Source: Imbricaverruca yamaguchii (taxonomy: Eukaryota > Arthropoda > Thecostraca > Neoverrucidae). Taken from it: 64,000 nucleotides of DNA. Shown here one piece after another: positions 22,278 to 34,934 of this stretch. A program made the translations under genes and the position numbers. Location of the stretch: the NCBI GenBank assembly GCA_034440575.1, contig JAOTOL010000902.1, positions 50,001 through 114,000 on the forward strand. Reading direction: 5' to 3'. Position 1 is the stretch's first letter. The number at the start of each line of letters is the position of its first letter. The notes under the pieces are model-generated. The model worked only from the letters and a program-made list of their open reading frames with translations, was not told where the DNA came from and did no database searches.

Positions 22278-24884
22278 AGCAATAGCTTCACATTGGAGTT
22301 TTTCAGAGCCAGCTCATCGAAATAGAAATCGTCGATGCATGGTATGCCTGGAACATGTGGATAGTCATGGTTGTAGCCACATCGCAGAGGCTCGGGGAGG
22401 GTGCGAATCAGAATTAGGAGACAAAATCAGCGTCTTTGGGACTTAATTTGACAAACCATTTATTAATGGGAAAATGTGGAAAATGTCTATTTCGCGTCCA
22501 ATATTTCCGGATCAAAAGCAAATTTTCACAAACTCTGAGGCACATTTCCTACCAGCCCCCTCCCCCAGTAGTTGCACCCATATGCAAAGCTCGCACCGCT
22601 GGTAACCGTCCCAGTGTTTGTTGGCTACAAAACAGCATATTCGCCTGGCTTAAAGAAACTGGTCTCCCGGCCATGGTAAAGTACGCAGATCATGCATGTT
22701 TACTTCCGTGTATTGCCGTTCAGACTCGATTTAAGCAGGCCGTATACATTTGTATGATCTTTTGAAACACCGAACGTGCACTCAATCTTCAATATTTTAA
22801 CTTATTCTCCTGCGCAGGTCGAGAAAATGCAGAAAAGTTGCTTGTTGTGTGATGTTTCCAAATTGGGTCGTTCGTATACAGAATGTTTATTGTAGTAACT
22901 ATAATTTGCATACTCCTATTTTCTCCATTTTTATATTTTATCCTATTTTTATCATCTCCATACTCCTATTTTTCACGGCTATTTAATGTGTTTGCATGGC
23001 AACCTCGCAAGCTGTTACCTGTACTGTGCCATTTGGATCCTCTGACATCAGTCCTTACATAATCATAGGCATCATATTTGCTGCCAAAACGCTGCAGAAA
23101 GGACATTGCAAAATATTGTGATAAAAGATAAAACCGGCTGGGGGTAGGGCTCGGTGTTACGGAGACTGGGACGGTATCTTGTAGTTAGATTGAGTGAGCC
23201 ATTCATCTCAAAACAAAGCCGCTGGGTATAAGTCTAAAAAATATCGCCAGACACTACAACGACGATAGTGCTCAATCAAACCTTGCTGGGCTCCATACCA
23301 ATCGGGCCGCGGCCTAAGAAAATCGTATCAGAGTCCACAAAATCGTTCGACTACATCCTCCCGATAAAAAAAAATCGCGATAGATCTTGAAAAAGTGCAC
23401 CGTGGCCTGAAAGCTTCAACGTGATTCCGGAATGGTTCAGTTTACATAAAAAAACAAGGGACCTTCAAAATATCGAATAGAGTTTAAAACAAATTGCATT
23501 GAGGCTTACAAATCGATGCACCTGACCAAAAATCGCGCAGACTGAGGGCTTAAGGCTCAGGGCCCTCCAATGTTGGTTTCATTGCTGAACGTGTGGCGTA
23601 AAATCTGCTGGTGTGCGTCTATCAACGCAAACATGACCCGTGTTCAACTGATGAACTAGGAGTCATTGAAGTAAAGTTTAGGGCAGATCACTTTAGGTTC
23701 CATAGACGTTTATAAGCTACGTTCTTGTCGATTAGCTGTCGTGTGGTGAATATTTTGGGAAAGGGATGACACGTACTATCACCCCGCAAGGTATTAATGT
23801 CCTCCTCGCCCTCAATCTTTTGGGACAGTACATTCAAAAGTTACGTTGTTTCACTACATTACCGACATTTTGTGCTTCAGACTTGATCACCGTATTTCAG
23901 CAATTGAGTATCAAATCCGAAATGTTGGTACTTTCTTGAAATAATAGTCATTCATTTTAAGAACCTTTTCATGGCTATGAAGACATTGCAAGTTGTATAT
24001 TCCTCCCATGTATGCTTAGATTGTACTCCGCTGCGAATGCAAGTGTTTAAACACTTTTGGTGCCTCACAATTTGATTCCTTATCTGTGATGACATTTCGT
24101 TTGTAATTGCCCCCCCCCCCCCCTCCCCCTGCTTCGGAATCAGGGATTAACTATTGGTGTGCTACATGGGTGTAAATTGAGGGGGCTGGAGAGGGGACAT
24201 GTCCCTCAATTTCTGAGAAGTGATGATTTGCCCTCTCAATTTTGCCGTGTCCCCCCCCTCCCCAGCCTCAGCTACCTGAGTATCATCTTTGCAAAATTCT
24301 TCTTAGTCATTTATGAAATTAAAATATGTATGTCAGAGAATCACCAACAATACTAAAAGCCGACCTACGCGATCAACGAGCTTCACAGGCTATCTGTAGT
24401 TGCAAAATATCCGAATTATAAATCAGGAAACGGTATTTTGCTTCCAGCCAATTCTTGAAGAACATGAACCTTGAACATCTTCTGTTTTCACTTGGGTAGA
24501 AAATTGTGCTCTACTAGGCAACACATTTGCATTATCGCAGGGCTTTATACGTCTTAGGTTGCATTCACCTGCTCATATATTGATATATCTTGAACAAATG
24601 TGACTCTAGGTGTTCTTGGGTACCTTCGAGACTATTGAGGGAAGTCATGGGGAGCCGTAAGCACGTATGTTTAGTTAATGTCGTATTCGTATTCGTATTC
24701 AGTGACGAGTTCGCCAGAGGCGTATTTGTAATGGCATCGGCATTCCGCGACGGTTTTAAGATCGTTCGAATCAATTGCCACGAATGCTTCTGCCTGTACT
24801 GAACACGCCGGAAGGAACTACATAGGTCTCACAATACAACTTTAACGGTCAAGGTTCAGCGCAAACCGGTTTCTTCGGTCGTCT

Positions 24885-25325
24885 CCAATTTGTTTCACCC
24901 ACACCTGCCCACATCTGGTATCAAGCAATAGCCTGTGATGAACCGTCGTGCAACATTTCAAATCGGCACATGTCAAGGTCAAACTTCTAGGTCAAATGTT
25001 ACCTTGATTTATTAGATGGTGACATTGAAGTCATATTGACCGAATAGGAGAATCGGTTGCATTCGCCTCACTTTGCATCAAATGAGGATCATTCAATGTG
25101 GCTTGCTATGCAGTATGAGAAAGCTAAGCTATCTATTTTTCAAGAGAAAAGGCCAAGCTGATCCTTCGATCCCCTATTTTCTTCTTTTTCTCTCAAACCT
25201 ATCCAAATCTGACATCAGACAATAATCAGTGGTGAACACTCGAGTAACATTTCAAACCGGGACAGGTCAAGGTCAAAGGTTTGATTCAGTTCTTCGATGT
25301 CCCCGCGTTTTGACCTTGGGGTTTG
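24885..25325 (+). repeat. Two-copy repeat with AGGTCA words, spacer edge
   Basis: Around 24905-25000 and 25200-25290 the same blocks recur in order: ATCTG-CATCA-CAATA, GATGAAC/GGTGAAC, AACATTTCAAA, then GTCAAGGTCAAA. The period is roughly 300 bases and divergence is high. The AGGTCA-type words echo those in the neighbouring satellite, but the rest of the sequence differs. Confidence 0.5.
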
Positions 25326-25418
25326 ATCCGACATGCCCCGATTGAAATGCTACTCCAGAGTTTCCCACGGGCTATCTCTTGATACCAAGCATGGGTAGCT
25401 TTTGGAGAAAACGACAAG

Positions 25419-26590
25419 CAGCGTCCTTGACCTCTGGAGGTCAAAGTTTCCAATGTGATGCGAAATGACTGCCACTACTGTAATCAGCGAGTCGAGTACT
25501 ATACGTATGCAAGGATTCATGAGAATCGCATGGGTCCGGGTGTTTAACGAATCTGAATCTCAGCGGTCGAATGTAAATATGGTGGATATACATTTGGCTC
25601 TGTAGGGTTTATTTTTCAATGTGACGCAAAACGGTTGTCACCATTGAAATTAGCGCATTGAAGAGCATACAAGAGCACATTTTAGGCCAAATCGTATGGG
25701 TCTGGGGTCAACGTCCTTCCTGAACAACCAGCGTCCTTGACCTCTGGAGGTCAAAGTTTTCAATGTGATGCGAAATGACTGCCACTACTGTAATCAGCGA
25801 ACCGAGTACTATATGTATGCAAGGATTCATGAGAGTCGCAGGGGTCCGGGTGTTTAACGAATCTGAATCTCAACGGTCGAAGGTAAATATGGTGGATATA
25901 CATTTGGCTCTGTAGGGCTTATTTTTCAATGTGACGCAAAACGGTTTTCACCATTGAAATCATTGCATTAAAGAGCATACAATAGCACATCTTGGTCCAA
26001 ATCGTAGGGGTCCGGGGTCAGCGTCCTTGCTCAACAACCAGCGTCCTTGACCTCTGGAGGTCAAAGTTTCCAATGTGATGCGAAATGACTGCCACTGCTG
26101 TACTCAGCGAGTAGAGTACTATATGTATGCAAGGATTCATGAGAATCACAGGGGTCCGGTTCGACGATATCGAACTTCGATGACCACTGGAGGTCAAGGC
26201 TTTCAATGTGACGGTAAATGAATGGTACCACTGTGATGAGCATTATTTGCTCTATCAATGTGGAAGTTTTTGCAAAAATCGTAGGGGGTCCGGTTGAATG
26301 ACCTTGAAATTCGATTGCTCTGGAAGTCAAACTTCTCAATGTGATGGAATATAAATGCTGCCGCTGTAATAAGCACACATAGTGATACATGTGTGCAATC
26401 TGTCGTCGAAATCGTAGGGGTCCGAGTTAACGACCTTGAAATAATTTGCCCTCTGGAAGTCAAAGTTCTTAATGTGATGGGAAGTAACTGGCACCGCTGT
26501 GATTAGTACTATTAGTACTACATGTGTACAAGGTTTTAGCGAAATCGTAGAGGTCCGGGTTCGAATGTAAATCCGAATGTGAATCCGAAT
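25419..26590 (-). repeat. Satellite array, right-arm copy
   Basis: Reverse-complement partner of the array at 17098-18238, with the same monomer order. Everted AGGTCA pairs lie at 25428-25443, 25738-25753 and 26048-26063, reproducing the 310-base period. Confidence 0.9.
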
Positions 26591-26894
26591 ATGAAGCTGT
26601 CTTGACAGACGTTAAACTTCTCACACATCAACTTTTCAAATCAAGGACGTTAAGTTTTTGCAGCGTTTGCGGCACTATATCATCAATTGCCAGGAATATG
26701 CTAGGTTTGGAATATTCTACTACACGATTTTATAATCTGCCAGATATCCACCACCTTCTAGTAGAATATCGCATATTTTAGTATATGACGTCACCAAGGC
26801 ACGGAGATACCAGATCTGAGAATCTACTAAACTTGGGTATTGTGTGAGAAGAAATGTACGACCTTCAATATACCAGGAGGTGCTGAGTTTACAT

Positions 26895-27161
26895 CAAAAG
26901 CAACGTTATGGATTATGCTATATTGCTCAACGTTTCGGCCATGGGCGATCGTCAGGAGTGATATAAAAAAAATGGCAGGCTTGACAATTGAAAAAAAAAC
27001 TGCGGGAAAAAAGCGTGCAAAAATACACGTAAATCAAAGAAAAGCATCCTCAGTGGCGCAGACACTTCAAGAAACTCCAAACCAGAAACCAACTAGGTCA
27101 AAATAGAGTCCTCTGAGGAAGCCCGAGCCGATGGACCATATACATATCGACACATACATGC

Positions 27162-27245
<84 letters not shown>

Positions 27246-28798
27246 AATGTAACACGTAATACATCAAGTATAATTTATGTTTATGTAATTTTATGTGACA
27301 TACCAAAACGTCGTTTGCGTGTTTAGTTGCGGCCGTAGATTAGGTATGTGTAGAGTTCCGATGACCTTCAGATCAGCGTTGTCCCTGGCTGTTGCTAGAA
27401 TTTATATTTTGAAATTTGTCTTAGTGTCGCTGTGTTCCATGTTAGAACGTTTATCGGTCATGCGTCCGCCTAAAGGTGTGTATTCTCTCCGAAGTCTGGC
27501 ATCTCCAAAGTACTCATTGTACCTATCTCTGATGCTACGCTTGGTTTCTCCGACATAAAATATTCCAAGACAGCGGTTACACCTTATTTTATAAACTACG
27601 CTTTTCCGCGTCCATCTCCCTTTGAGCCCGTTGCTACAGGTGTGGCATGTTCTTCTACCAGCAGGGCATGGGCGGACCAGGTAAGATATCAGCGCAGGTC
27701 CGCTAGTCCAGGCTACCCTAACATGGTTTAGATGAGACGAATTGATGGCTGCATTTACCTGTCGACATAGTTGGCCATCGACAAAAGGAAGTATCATGTA
27801 GACATAGTTGGGATTGCTACCCACTCGATGCCGACGTTGCCCACTTATCCTACTCCCGTTGTGAGGGTGAACAGCACGTGCGGTGGAGTGTACTCGATGT
27901 GCTGGGTATCCGTTTTCCAGGAAAAGAGTTGTCATCTTCGCAAGGTTCCGCTCGCACGAAATAGTACCGGAGGAGACTCGTGCTGCTCTCCTCATTTGGG
28001 ATGTTAAAACGGCCTTTCTAGTGGCCATCGGGTGGCCTGAATCATAGTGCAAGATGATGGGGGGCTGCCATTGGTTTAAAGTACACTTCGGTGGTGTAGC
28101 TACCATCAGCCCGAATTACAAACAATGTATCAAGGAAAGGAATCGAAGTGTTATGATCAGTGTGTTCTAAGGTGAACTTGATGCTGGAGTGTTGTCGGTT
28201 AATTTATGCGAAGAAGTCGAGCAGAGAGGCCAAGCCATGTCTCCAAACACCAAAAATATCGTCTATATACCTCATGTAGAGAGCTGGCTACAAATCATAC
28301 GAAGCTAAGAAGATCGACTCAAGGCGGTGCATGAAAGCAATCGCTAAAGGAGTTGCACATCGGTTACCCATAGCCACTCCTTTCGTTTGATTGCGCATGG
28401 AGTTACCGAAACGTATGAGGTTATTGCTGAAAATATGTGTTCGTAATTTTACACAGTCCAGTACCCCAATCCCGAAAAGACAGATATCATCCAGATTGTC
28501 CTCGATTAGGCGAATTACAGCATCAATTCCCTCCTTTATCGGAATACTGCCATATAAATTTGTGACGTCCATGGTGAAAACAACACTGCCTCCGGATGTT
28601 TGGTAGGAAACGCTTCTTTCACCCTCTGTAGGTACGACTCCGTGTTTGTCAGATGGGCGGGAACCAACGCTAGTATCTGGACAATAATCTTGCTCAAGAA
28701 CCATTTTTGGCATTTTTTATATCTCTCCTGACGATGGCCCCTGGCCGAAACGTTGAGTAATATAGCATAATCCCTAACGTTACTTTTGATGTGCCAAG
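26895..28798 (-). pseudogene. Penelope-like retroelement, right-arm copy
   Basis: Minus-strand partner of 14895-16770. The GIY-YIG nuclease and C-terminal domain occupy 28106-27402 and the RT 28713 to about 28110, with the same TAG before the catalytic box. Flanking inverted repeats lie at 26895-26965 (sense to the gene) and 28728-28798 (antisense). In the 28728 copy the hammerhead-like stem II is perfect (GGCC-CCT-GGCC between CTGACGA-T and GAAAC). An (AT)38 tract sits at 27168-27243. Confidence 0.9.
27168..27243. repeat. (AT)n microsatellite, 76 bp
   Basis: Partner of the 50-bp tract at 16443-16492, longer by 13 units. Confidence 0.97.
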
Positions 28799-29434
28799 GT
28801 GAAGAACCTGGCACCTGTGGTGGCACAGGTCACCAGTGATCACCAGTTTAGTACAGTCATAGTGCATGTAGGGGAAAATAACATAGGGCCTGCTACGAGT
28901 GAGGAGCTTCCGCGGAAGTACAGGGCCCTTCTGGCCACCCTGAAGGGTACCGATAGAGTCATTGCAACAACAATTTTGCCTAGAGCTAGAACCTCCCCTG
29001 AGTGGAGCTCTAGGGCACTGGCAGCTAACGCCAGGGTAGGTAAGCTCTGCCATGAGCTAGGTTTTACATTTGTAGACGAGTGGAGCAGGTTTTATGCATC
29101 GTGGGACCTCTATCAGAGGGATGGCCTGCACTTCTCTGAGAAGGGGGTCCATGTGTTAGGAAAAGTGTATGAGCATGTCCTTCAGGGAAACTAGGAAATG
29201 GGGTGGGGAGGGATGAAATTGCAATGCCAACTCAGGAATATTCCAATAGTGTCAGCCAAGGCAATAGAACCCCAGTCTGCAATTAGGGACAGCAGCGGTT
29301 CAAGGGGACACAGTGATAGTTCATCCAGTGATGAAAGAACTCCTCAGTATGAAAAAGCCACAGGTGGTTATGGAGCATTTGTTAAGTGCAGAGGTCAAAA
29401 AAAGCAAATGGTGGTCACCGACGGACCTATTTAG
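28799..29434 (+). pseudogene. SGNH-hydrolase fragment, right-arm copy
   Basis: Plus-strand partner of 14252-14887, with the esterase part at 28799-29194 identical in protein to the left copy and the following Ser-rich frame at 29198-29434 carrying a few substitutions. Its N-terminus is again cut by the Penelope flank. Downstream it runs at once into the deletion junction near 29461. Confidence 0.65.
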
Positions 29435-29461
29435 ACCAATCTGGTCGCCGGAGAAAAATGT

Positions 29462-31527
29462 GCTGGTGGGACAACGTCCGGGATGAGCCGGCGACCTCTG
29501 AGGCGGTCAATGCACATGCTATGTCCCCAACGATACTAGAAGTTGGAGACCGTTGGAGGCTTGCCAAGTTGGCCACCAACTCGATGTCTGCCATGGACTG
29601 CAAGAGCTTGCCATTGTGACAGCCCTTACTGTCGCCCTTGGCATCGACACCAGCATCGCGCCGCTCACAGTGCCGGCACAAGATTTGCAGAAAATCTGAT
29701 ATTTCGGCTACCTGCTTTGCCGTCAAATTTCCACTAAATGCCGCCATGTTTTGCCAGCAGATTGCAATCTCCTCCGGGTTTCCCTCTTCTAAAGCGGCAT
29801 GGATACCTGCAGTATCCAGCGGCGCACTTCCTGCCCTGTGTGTGTGTGTGATTGTGGTTTTAGGGCGCATCGACCATGGTTGGTCATTTAGCGCCCAACT
29901 TCCTGCGCTGATGCTGTCGCGTGGCAACACAGCCGCCATCGCACGAAGCTGCTGCATCTTCTCCCTGAAAATCTCCTGGCGCTCCCATGCAAGCCTTTGG
30001 ACGTCCTGCAGTGCACTGCTGAGCTGTGCCACTACTGCATAGACATCAAGCAGTGCTGAGACACGGACCCTGAAGGTGGAGTCGCGCCCTCTCAGAAGCT
30101 CGAGCTCCTCTTCGATCTCCTCCAGGACATTTGCCTTCGCCTTGGAGTTCTGCAGACGGTTTTCGAGGGCACGAGTAGTAGCCGGCAGATTGGTGATAAA
30201 CGCCTTGAACACTTTAGCAGCATGTGGGGCGAACCGTGTGTCTGACCAGAGGAGTGGTTTGCGCGTGGCCAACCCCATGCTCTCCCCACAAGCAACCAGC
30301 TCCTCATATCCCTTACCATGGGTGAAACGTTTGGTCATGCGAGAGACCATGGTGATGGTGTCGTTTACCCATCTGCAGGTTGGGGCTGACCTGGCATTCC
30401 CATCTGCTAAGTTGAGTAGGTGCGCACCATCCCAAAAGCATGGCAAGCAGGCCGGCTTTGAGCGGACTGCAAGGTCTTTGTCGCTGTTGGCCAACTTCCT
30501 CAGAAACTGGACTGGCACACCTAGCTGATGGTACTGACCATTTGTACATATTGCCGCCAGCTGCTCCACGCGCTTGATGCCTACACAGGCGGTTGTCGCC
30601 AGCCACTCCTCCGCGAGTGAAGCACCGTCGTGGTTCTTCACGATAGGAGCGCCGACGATTAAAGCCTGGAACATTGCATCATCAGGCGCCTGGGGAACGA
30701 TGGTTATGACAGCGGTAATGTCTATGGTGCGGTGATTCCGGGTCACCTTGTCTGCCACAAGCGCAACACACGGTGAAGACTCAACGTGACGGGTCACGGC
30801 GTTGAGAATTTCATCAGCGAAGGCATCGCGGAATCGTGCCATTTGAACAGATGAGTGGCAGATGTTGACCACATCAGCACCACTGAGCTTCAGCAACACG
30901 ATTAGCTTTTTAAATTCAGTCTGCGGCAGTGACTCCTCCAGCACGTGATAGGCCACACGCAGGAATCGCTTGTTGACATCTGCTGCCTCCTTGCTCTCCT
31001 TCGTCTTTCTGGTGCTCTTATCTTCATCTGCTCGCATATACTCCTTGTGCTTGGTGGACGTCAGGTGGCATTTCAAGGACGCTTTGAGCAGCACGAACGA
31101 CCGAGGAAGTGTCATGGGCTTTGGAAAGGACGTCCCGAGAGAGGTCATATCGGTAGACGCCAGCGACGTTGGTGGATTTTATGTCAGGAAGCTGGTTAGG
31201 ACTGAAATCCGGGTTGCAGACGTCACAGTAGATGACACCGAGGTCTGGAACACACTTGAAGTGATGGGATGAGGCACGGATAAAATATTCGAGGTCCCTT
31301 GCAAATTTGAGGGCCTCGAGCTCATCCTTATCACTCACTTCATGCATGACGCTATCACCATGGATGCGAGGCCCTTCCATCAGCTGACAGAGGCGGGAGA
31401 CTGTTGACTCCAGCTTCCCTATATTGGCCCTGCACGCACACACTTCGACCGCACGATGAGACGTACCGGCCGCACCCTGCCCAGGAACCGCGCCGCCGGG
31501 TGCGTTTTGGCCTGGATCTGAATCCAC
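29462..31527 (-). pseudogene. hAT-like transposase-derived gene, right-arm copy, 3'-deleted
   Basis: Minus-strand partner of 11361-13426. The frame 31148-29427 differs from the left copy at only about five residues over roughly 560 codons, then runs across the deletion junction into eleven unrelated residues (ending RRPDWSK). The putative dimerisation segment of the left copy is therefore missing. The early frameshift near the N-terminus (left 11750) is shared. Confidence 0.6.
29835..29897 (-). mobile_element. 63-bp SINE-tail insertion, right-arm copy
   Basis: Bounded by ACTTCCTGC at 29826-29834 and 29898-29906, the complement of the left-arm target duplication. It is the same insertion event as 12991-13053, carried along by the inverted duplication. 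Confidence 0.85.
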
Positions 31528-31534
31528 GAGTCAC

Positions 31535-31879
31535 TCCTGTCCGGGAGCTGCATCACCTGGTGCGTCTCGCCCGGGAGCTGCATCGCCTGGTGCGTCTCGC
31601 CCGGGAGCAGCATCACCTGGTGCGTCCCGCCCGGGAGCTGCATCGCCGGGTGCGTCCCGCCTGGGAGCTGCATCACCTGGTGCGTCCCGCCTGGGAGCTG
31701 CATCGCCTGGTGCGTCCCTCCTGGGAGCTGCATCACCTGGTGCGTCCCGTCCGGGAGCTGGGTCGCCTGGTGCATCCCGCCTTGGAGCTGGGTCGCTGGA
31801 CGCGTCTCGCCCGGGAGCTGCATCGCCTGGTGCGTCCCGCCTGGGAGCTGCATCGCTGGGTGCGTCCAATCCAGGAGCT
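31535..31879 (-). repeat. 30-bp minisatellite, right-arm copy
   Basis: Same unit and same overall length as 11009-11352. Confidence 0.95.
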
Positions 31880-31914
31880 ACGCCAAAATTAACACATATC
31901 AGTGCAGGTATCAA

Positions 31915-33220
31915 TACATTGACAAATTACAAATGTCAATAAATGAGAAATATTTTCCATTATTCTAAAAGATGCTCAGAGCACTTCCACTAACAATGAA
32001 GTTAGGTAGCTACTTCCAATATTCAACTATTTTGTTGGTGAAGAAAGGCTCTCTTAGCAATGTCCTGCTATGGCCAACTTTAATTTTGAATTGATGACTT
32101 CTAATTGTATCATTTCTGTTAAATTTGACAAATTGTTTGCAGTATCACTGTATATCTCCCCTCAGCTTTCTATAACTGAGAGAAAATATTGAATTCTTCA
32201 AACCTTCCCTTGTGTGCTAGGTTGTTTACACATTAACAAGACATTAACCATTTTTGTTGCCCCCTTTTACACTCTCTTGAAGAGCAAACAATCTTTCCCA
32301 TAACCAGGTGCCCCAAACCTGAACATGGTATTCCAAAGGCAGCCTGACATGTGCACAGTAAAGCTTTCTGATAACTACTTCACTTTTGTATGATACATTC
32401 CAATTTATTGCCCCAAGCATTTGTACTTTCTTTCTGGCTGTACATTTTCAATACTATCTACAAATATAATGATCAATGGTGATCCCAGTAATGACCACTG
32501 GCTGACTCCTGTAAGAACATCTTCCACAAGACTTTGTGTCATTCAGCATCATTAGCTGCTGTTGATCTTAAAACTATAACCCTATTTCCACATTACGTTT
32601 GTAGAAAAATAAAAATAAAAGTCCAAGAGATTTGTCAGACATGATCAATCATTCTTAAAATCATGTTGAATATCACAAATCAATCTGTTTCTTTCCAGAA
32701 AACTACCATGCTATCTTCAGCAACTGCTTCAATTACCTTACAGACCAGGGATGCGAGACTTGCATACTGGTCTACAATTTGCAACTTTCCCTGTCATGGA
32801 TTCCTAAAAATAGGAACTACATTTGCCCTTTTTCAACCTGCTGGAATTTCTTCTTGTTAAAATGACCTACAAAATATGATACTAAGTGGAATCTTCACTT
32901 ATTTTTTAGCTTCATGCAATGCCCTAGTACACCTTTCATGAGAGCCTGCTGCATCATGTGACTTTATTTTAAGACATAAAAGCAGAGACATAAAGAATAA
33001 ATGCACCTACGAGCCACAGGAAACCTGAGTTGGATTTTGTGAACACCAGGGACTGGTTGGGCACCAGATTTGTCAAATGTGAATTAACTATCCCTGGAAT
33101 GCTAGAAAATAACCCCTCTCTCATAATAATATTTGCATATGCTATTTATAAGGATGTTAATGGAGTCTGTTAGCTGGTTCCAATGACCAACTACCCTGTT
33201 GGTGAAGAAAGATTGTCTTA
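31915..33220 (-). pseudogene. Decayed CR1 3' fragments, right-arm copy
   Basis: Reverse-complement partner of 9668-10970, alignable throughout with about 1-2% differences in the stretches I compared. Confidence 0.8.
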
Positions 33221-34236
33221 GACATAAAGACATAAAGACATAAAAGATTAGTGCAGCATTGAGCCACAAGGGCCCTTTTTGGTTGCACTCTGTACACTGA
33301 ACCAGTTGCCCACCAAATCTGTCAATCAGCCCTCCCTGTAATACTGAAAAGCAAACCCTCTATTCTTATAATGATTGTCCATGCTGTTTTAAAAGATGTT
33401 CAATGTGCTGCTACTGACGATGTTTTCCGGCAGCTGGTTCCAGTGTTCCACTACCCGGTTGGTGAAGAAAGTTTGCCTTAATCTTGTTCTGCTGTGGCTA
33501 ACTTTAATTTTGAATTTATGACCTCTAATTGCATCATTTCTGTTCAATTCAAACATTTCCCCAAGGTATCCCCTCTCCAGACCATTGACAAATTGAAAGA
33601 CCTCGATGAGATCTCCTCTCAGCCTTCTATATCTAAGTGAAAACATATTCAATTTGTTCAATCTTTCCTCATATGCCAGGTTGCTTATGCCATTAACCAT
33701 TTTTGTAGCCCTCTTTTGTACTCTCTCTAAAAGCCAACAATCTTTTTCATAGCTAGGAGACCAAGCTTGGATGCAGTATTCCAAATGTGGCCTGACGTAT
33801 GCACAGTAAAGCTTCCTGATCACTTCCTCACTTCTGTATGATACATTCCTATTTATTGCCCTGAGCATTCTCAGTGCCTTCTTCCTGGCTTCCTTGGTCT
33901 GTTCTGATGCCCCCAGTTTTGTGTTTAGAATAGCACCTAAATCCTCCTCCTGTTGAGTCACTGATAGCACTTGGCCTCCCATCAAGTATGGAGCATTCAT
34001 ATGCTGCTTACCTACATGCATGATTTTGCGCTTATCAAAATTAAATTTCATTTACCATTCTTCGGACCACTTCACAAGTTCGTCTAAGTCTTTTTGCAGC
34101 GAGATATGCTCATCTTGACCTGTTATTGCCCTAAAGACCTTCAAATCATCTGCAAATTTCAAAACTTTACTGCTTAGGCCACTTTTAATGTTATTTACAA
34201 ATATAATGAAAAGTATTGGCCCCAGTACTGACCCCT
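33221..34236 (-). pseudogene. CR1 copy A 3' half, right-arm copy
   Basis: Minus-strand partner of 8653-9667. The open part (34051-33389) covers the RT thumb and CR1 tail, and differs from the left copy at about ten of 220 residues, more than elsewhere in the arms. A stop just upstream (TACCATT region near 34051) replaces a Trp of the left copy. The RT catalytic box is included, but upstream RT blocks are lost at the arm edge. Confidence 0.85.
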
Positions 34237-34700
34237 TGCTTGCTTACTCTTAGCCTTGTACTACGATTCATCTTGATTTGGAATTATTGGCCTCTAATTA
34301 CACCAATCTGTTAAATTCAAACATTTCCCTTGCCTATCCTTTCTGCTGACCATTGACCAAGGCTGCTTAAATCATTAACCATATTTGTTGCCCTCTTTTC
34401 TATCTTTAAAAGCCAACAATCTGTCATAACTAGGTAATCAGGCTTTAATGCAATTTCCAAATGTGGCCCGACATATGCATAGTAGCTTCCTGATAACTTC
34501 TTCACTTCATACGACATATTTTTAGTTATTGCCCAAACATACCAAATGTTTTCTTTCTGGTTTACGTGCTGCATACCAGAATGCAGAACATTGCACTTCT
34601 CAAAGTAAAATTTCTTGTAACAATTTTGTCTGACCACTTCACAAACATATAGAAGTCTTTCAATAGAAACATGCTCACTGTGAGCTCATTATGCACTCAG
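34237..34700 (-). pseudogene. Older decayed CR1 fragment at the right-arm edge
   Basis: The minus strand keeps traces of the CR1 tail: CYKKFYFEKCNVLHSGMQHV, YAYVGPHLE, DCWLLKIEKRATNMVNDLSS. It is much more degraded than the adjoining arm and lies in the same orientation. The arm therefore joins an older CR1 copy, leaving open that recombination between CR1 copies set the breakpoint. Confidence 0.7.
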
Positions 34701-34934
34701 TTATGATGGATCTTATTAATACGCATGTTGCATACTCAGTTATAGTGGATCTCATTAATTCACACACTATGATGAAAGCTATGACAATTTTTTTATAGTT
34801 TAAAGGTGTAGCAACAGGTCATTTTGCACCCAATAAAAGCTCTGATTTCAACATGCTAAAAACAAGCATGATTTAAGTACTGGTGTGAAACAGGTGAAGC
34901 CTAGTATATTTGCCTACTGTCCAGGAAGACTTAC

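Larger units (their letters stand above)
18239..25418. other. Unique spacer between the inverted arms
   Basis: About 7.2 kb not shared with either arm. It holds two candidate exons (18626-18748 and 20333-20425), a short minisatellite, a TTAA-flanked MITE (21410-22277) and a two-copy repeat next to the right arm. Between 22278 and about 24880 I see only low-complexity patches (a poly-C run at 24112-24128 and an AAATTGAGGG/CCCTCAATTT inverted repeat at about 24174-24212) and no gene. Confidence 0.85.
25419..34236 (-). repeat. Right arm of the large inverted duplication
   Basis: Reverse complement of 8653-18238. The inner edge is abrupt: ACGACAAG is followed by CAGCGTCC at 25419. The outer edge is AGTACTGACCCCT ending at 34236, beyond which sequence unrelated to the left flank begins. 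It lacks 798 bases present in the left arm, with the junction at about 29461-29462. It carries the same pseudogene lesions, the same 63-bp SINE tail with its target duplication, and the same minisatellite length. Confidence 0.93.

Noticed and set aside
8653..34236. Assembly fold-back artefact
   Set aside because: Arms differ by substitutions, a microsatellite length and a 798-bp deletion, and the spacer is unique; a pure artefact would give identical arms. Haplotype misjoining is not excluded and is listed as a check.
8653..34236. A single giant transposon with 9-kb terminal inverted repeats
   Set aside because: The outer edges fall inside CR1 copies, no target duplication is seen at 8653/34236, and the arms are made of unrelated dead elements.
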